A stretch of DNA of 64,000 nucleotides from Immundisolibacter sp. (GTDB lineage Bacteria; Pseudomonadota; Gammaproteobacteria; Immundisolibacterales; Immundisolibacteraceae). A program made the translations under genes and the position numbers. Of the stretch, positions 61,519-64,000 are shown piece after piece (the stretch's first letter is position 1; each line of letters begins with the position of its first letter). The stretch spans positions 124,001 to 188,000 of the forward strand of contig NZ_JACIZD010000003.1 of NCBI RefSeq assembly GCF_014359565.1, in the 5' to 3' direction. Below the pieces are notes generated by a model that was not told where the DNA came from, did no database searches, and worked only from the letters and a program-made list of their open reading frames with translations.

Positions 61519-62640
61519 ATGTCCTCAATAAGGTTTGCAAGACGCACCTTGCTGGCAGCCACGGCTGGTGCCAGCCTGTTTGCCGCTGACGCCGCCAGCG
61601 CCGGTGCCAAGTTCAGCATCGACGATACGCACTGGGTCTCCGTGGGTGCCGGCCTGCGTACCAGCTTCAGTTCCGTGGAGGACGCGGCGCCCGACGATGG
61701 GCGTTCCAACGACTTCACGGTCGACAGCATCCGGCTGTACCTGAACGCCCAGATCCACCAATACATCCTGCTGGAGTTCAACACCGAGCGCTACGACACC
61801 GGTGACGACGACGAAATCCGCGTGCTGGATGCGATCGCCAAGTTCACCATCGCGCCGGAGTTCAACATCTGGGCCGGCCGTCATCTGCCGCCCTCGGACC
61901 GTGCCAACCTGGACGGCCCGTACTACCTGAACGCGTGGACCTTCCCGATCGCGCAGGCCTATCCAGCCATCTTCGCCGGCCGCGACGAAGGGGTGTCGGT
62001 GAACGGCTCGATCGACGGCGGCGTGTTCGGCTACGCCCTGGGCGTCTACGACGGCATGGACACGTCGTACTCCGGCATCACCGACCTGAACAACCCCAAC
62101 CAGGACGACAACCTGCTGTTTGCCGGTCGCCTGCAGTGGGCGCTGTGGGATCCGGAGCCGGGCTTCTACACCACCAGCTCCTACTTCGGCGAGAAGAACA
62201 TCCTGACTTTCGGCGCCGCCGCGCAGTACCAGTCGGACGGCACCGGCACCCGGGCCTCTCCGGGCGATTTCTTCGGCTGGAACGTGGACGCGCTGCTGGA
62301 ACACAAGGTCGGCGACGGCGGGGCGGTGAGCCTGGAAGGGGCCTATTACGACTATGACCACGACGACGAGATGCCGGCCTTCGGCTACCAGGGTGACGGC
62401 TACTACGTGCTGGCGAGCTTCCTGACGCCGCAGAAATTCGGCATCGGCAAGCTGCAGCCGCACGTGCGCTACCAGGCCGTGGATGACGACAACGCGCCCG
62501 ACCACGACCGCTGGGAGCTGGGTCTGGGCTACATCATCGATGGCCAGAAAGCCAAGGTCATCGCCACCTACGGCGCCGACGATTTCGACGGTGGCGAGAC
62601 CACCGATTTCTTCATCCTGGGCGTGCAGCTGCAGATCTAG
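61519..62640 (+). CDS. Outer-membrane porin, possibly urea/short-amide porin
   Basis: 373 residues from ATG 61519, with AGGGAG (61506-61511). A signal peptide (RFARRTLLAATAGASLFAADAASA) is followed by alternating amphipathic strands and an acidic surface (DDDEIRVLDA, DYDHDDEMP, VDDDNAPDHD). It ends in a strand with C-terminal aromatics nearby (TTDFFILGVQLQI). The position between ureG and the urea-binding protein suggests a channel for urea or short amides, similar in idea to FmdC-type porins, but the family could also be a phosphate-selective porin type. Function is inference from context. Confidence 0.75.
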   Translation: MSSIRFARRTLLAATAGASLFAADAASAGAKFSIDDTHWVSVGAGLRTSFSSVEDAAPDDGRSNDFTVDSIRLYLNAQIHQYILLEFNTERYDTGDDDEIRVLDAIAKFTIAPEFNIWAGRHLPPSDRANLDGPYYLNAWTFPIAQAYPAIFAGRDEGVSVNGSIDGGVFGYALGVYDGMDTSYSGITDLNNPNQDDNLLFAGRLQWALWDPEPGFYTTSSYFGEKNILTFGAAAQYQSDGTGTRASPGDFFGWNVDALLEHKVGDGGAVSLEGAYYDYDHDDEMPAFGYQGDGYYVLASFLTPQKFGIGKLQPHVRYQAVDDDNAPDHDRWELGLGYIIDGQKAKVIATYGADDFDGGETTDFFILGVQLQI

Positions 62641-62684
62641 CCCGCATCCCCCGCATCCGAACAACCCGCAAAGGAGAACCTCAC

Positions 62685-63977
62685 ATGACTGATCGCAAGA
62701 ACCGATTTGCCGGACGCCTGGCGCTGGCCGCCGCCGGCGCGCTGCTCAGCGGCCTGGCGCACGCCGCCGACACCATCAAGGTCGGCGTGCTGCATTCCCT
62801 GTCCGGCACCATGGCCATTTCCGAAACCACGCTCAAGGACACCGTGCTGATGCTGGTGGACGAGCAGAACAAGAAGGGCGGCCTGCTGGGCAAGAAGCTG
62901 GAAGCCGTGGTGGTGGACCCGGCCTCGAACTGGCCGCTGTTCGCCGAGAAGGCGCGCGAGCTGCTGGCCAAGGACAAGGTGGACGTGGTGTTCGGTTGCT
63001 GGACCTCGGTGTCGCGCAAATCGGTACTGCCGGTGTTCGAGGAACTCAACGGCCTGCTGTTCTACCCGGTGCAGTACGAGGGCGAGGAATCGTCCAAGAA
63101 CGTGTTCTACACCGGCGCCGCGCCCAACCAGCAGGCGATTCCGGCGGTCGATTACTTCATGAACGAGATGGGCGTGAAGCGCTGGGTGCTGGCCGGCACC
63201 GACTACGTGTACCCGCGCACCACCAACAAGATCCTGGAGGCTTACCTCAAATCCAAGGGCGTGAAGGACGAGGACATCCTGATCAACTACACGCCGTTCG
63301 GGCATTCGGACTGGCAGTCCATCGTCGCGGACATCAAGAAGTTCGGCGCGGCCGGCAAGAAGACCGGCGTGGTGTCCACCATCAACGGCGACGCCAATGT
63401 GCCGTTCTACAAGGAGCTGGCCGCCCAGGGCATCAAGGCCGAGGACATCCCGGTGGTGGCCTTCTCGGTCGGCGAGGAAGAGCTGTCGGGCCTGGACACC
63501 GGCCCGCTGGTCGGTCACCTGGCGGCCTGGAACTACTTCATGAGTGTGGACACGCCCGAGAACGCCGCCTTCATCAAGGAATGGCACGCCTTCATCAAGA
63601 ATCCGAAGCGCGTGACCAATGATCCGATGGAAGCGCACGTGATCGGTTTCCACATGTGGGCCAAGGCGGTCGAGAAGGCCGGCACCACCGATGTCGCCAA
63701 GGTCAGCGACGCCATCATCGGCATCGAGGTGCCCAACATGACCGGTGGCACGGCCAAGATGCTGCCCAACCACCACATCACCAAGCCGGTGCTGATCGGC
63801 GAGATCCAGGCCGACGGCCAGTTCGAGACCGTGTGGCAGACCGACGGTCTGGTGCCGGGCGATGCCTGGTCGGATTTCCTGCCAGGCTCCAAGGACATCG
63901 AGGCCGACTGGGTCACCCTGAAGTGCGGTAACTACAACACCGTCACCAAGAAGTGCTCCGGACAGAACTACGAGTGA
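62685..63977 (+). CDS. urtA: Urea ABC transporter substrate-binding protein UrtA
   Basis: 430 residues from ATG 62685, with AAGGAGAACC upstream. A signal peptide (RLALAAAGALLSGLAHA) precedes DTIKVGVLHSLSGTMAISETTLKDTVLMLVDEQNKKGGLLGKKLEAVVVDPASNWPLFAEKARELL, the UrtA opening. Other blocks are VFGCWTSVSRKSVLPVFEELNGLLFYPVQYEGEESSKNVFYTGAAPNQQAIPAVDYF and the C-terminal GNYNTVTKKCSGQNYE. It captures urea in the periplasm for the UrtBCDE importer, whose genes should follow beyond the window. Confidence 0.95.
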   Translation: MTDRKNRFAGRLALAAAGALLSGLAHAADTIKVGVLHSLSGTMAISETTLKDTVLMLVDEQNKKGGLLGKKLEAVVVDPASNWPLFAEKARELLAKDKVDVVFGCWTSVSRKSVLPVFEELNGLLFYPVQYEGEESSKNVFYTGAAPNQQAIPAVDYFMNEMGVKRWVLAGTDYVYPRTTNKILEAYLKSKGVKDEDILINYTPFGHSDWQSIVADIKKFGAAGKKTGVVSTINGDANVPFYKELAAQGIKAEDIPVVAFSVGEEELSGLDTGPLVGHLAAWNYFMSVDTPENAAFIKEWHAFIKNPKRVTNDPMEAHVIGFHMWAKAVEKAGTTDVAKVSDAIIGIEVPNMTGGTAKMLPNHHITKPVLIGEIQADGQFETVWQTDGLVPGDAWSDFLPGSKDIEADWVTLKCGNYNTVTKKCSGQNYE

Positions 63978-64000
63978 TGTGACCGGCCTCGGGCGGGCAG

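Overview
The window is a contiguous piece of a GC-rich bacterial chromosome, most likely a gammaproteobacterium. The flgMN/flgA/flgBCDEFGHIJKL layout with sigma-28 and sigma-54-like promoters, the comEC-exbB-exbD-msbA block, a lipid A exporter and outer-membrane porins all point to a Gram-negative flagellate. A type I-G CRISPR system and a V-type ATPase with a sodium-type ion site would suit a haloalkaliphilic sulfur bacterium of the Ectothiorhodospiraceae/Thioalkalivibrio kind, but that placement is inference.

Layout. Positions 1-1939 hold a partial HtpX-like protease, an enoyl-CoA hydratase and a GFA-family protein, all on the minus strand. Positions 2238-13421 are a complete type I-G (formerly I-U) CRISPR-Cas locus: cas3, csx17 (cas8), csb1 (cas7), csb2 (cas5/6), an oppositely oriented VapBC-type toxin-antitoxin pair, a cas4-cas1 fusion and cas2. 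A leader and an array of 29 identical repeats plus degenerate ones follow (13648-15995), with relic repeats and palindromes out to 16211. The cas3 reading frame continues into a Fic (AMPylation) domain. A short Fic-antitoxin-like gene with its own good ribosome binding site lies out of frame over the Cas3/Fic junction. This is the most unusual structure seen here.

Positions 16373-17182 are cysQ. Positions 17243-29186 are the flagellar basal body, hook and hook-junction genes, with flgMN and flgA running leftward and flgB-L rightward. Positions 29248-34581 carry membrane proteins, a decayed insertion element and a few metabolic enzymes. GlgP follows (34983-37544). A minus-strand block from 47747 to 37602 links an ExbB fusion, ExbD and a TonB-like protein by overlaps or short gaps to a V-type ATPase (B, D, I, K, E, a small C-like gene, A). 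This order looks like a circular permutation of the more familiar E-X-A-B-D-I-K order.

Positions 48086-53373 are comEC, exbB, exbD and msbA. Positions 53386-56479 hold an Old Yellow Enzyme homologue, a SnoaL-like protein, a DszB-like desulfinase candidate and a MAPEG protein, ended by a strong terminator. Positions 56625-59447 contain a decayed partial copy of ilvA, a DUF2062 membrane protein and intact ilvA. The right end is urea-related: ureE, ureF, ureG, a porin and urtA.

How the genes work together: the Csx17-Csb1-Csb2 complex with crRNA should recruit Cas3, while Cas4-1 and Cas2 extend the array at its leader end. The Fic and VapC modules inside the locus suggest that dormancy or cell-suicide functions are coupled to immunity. 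Most functional calls rest on motif recognition by eye; no database search was run.
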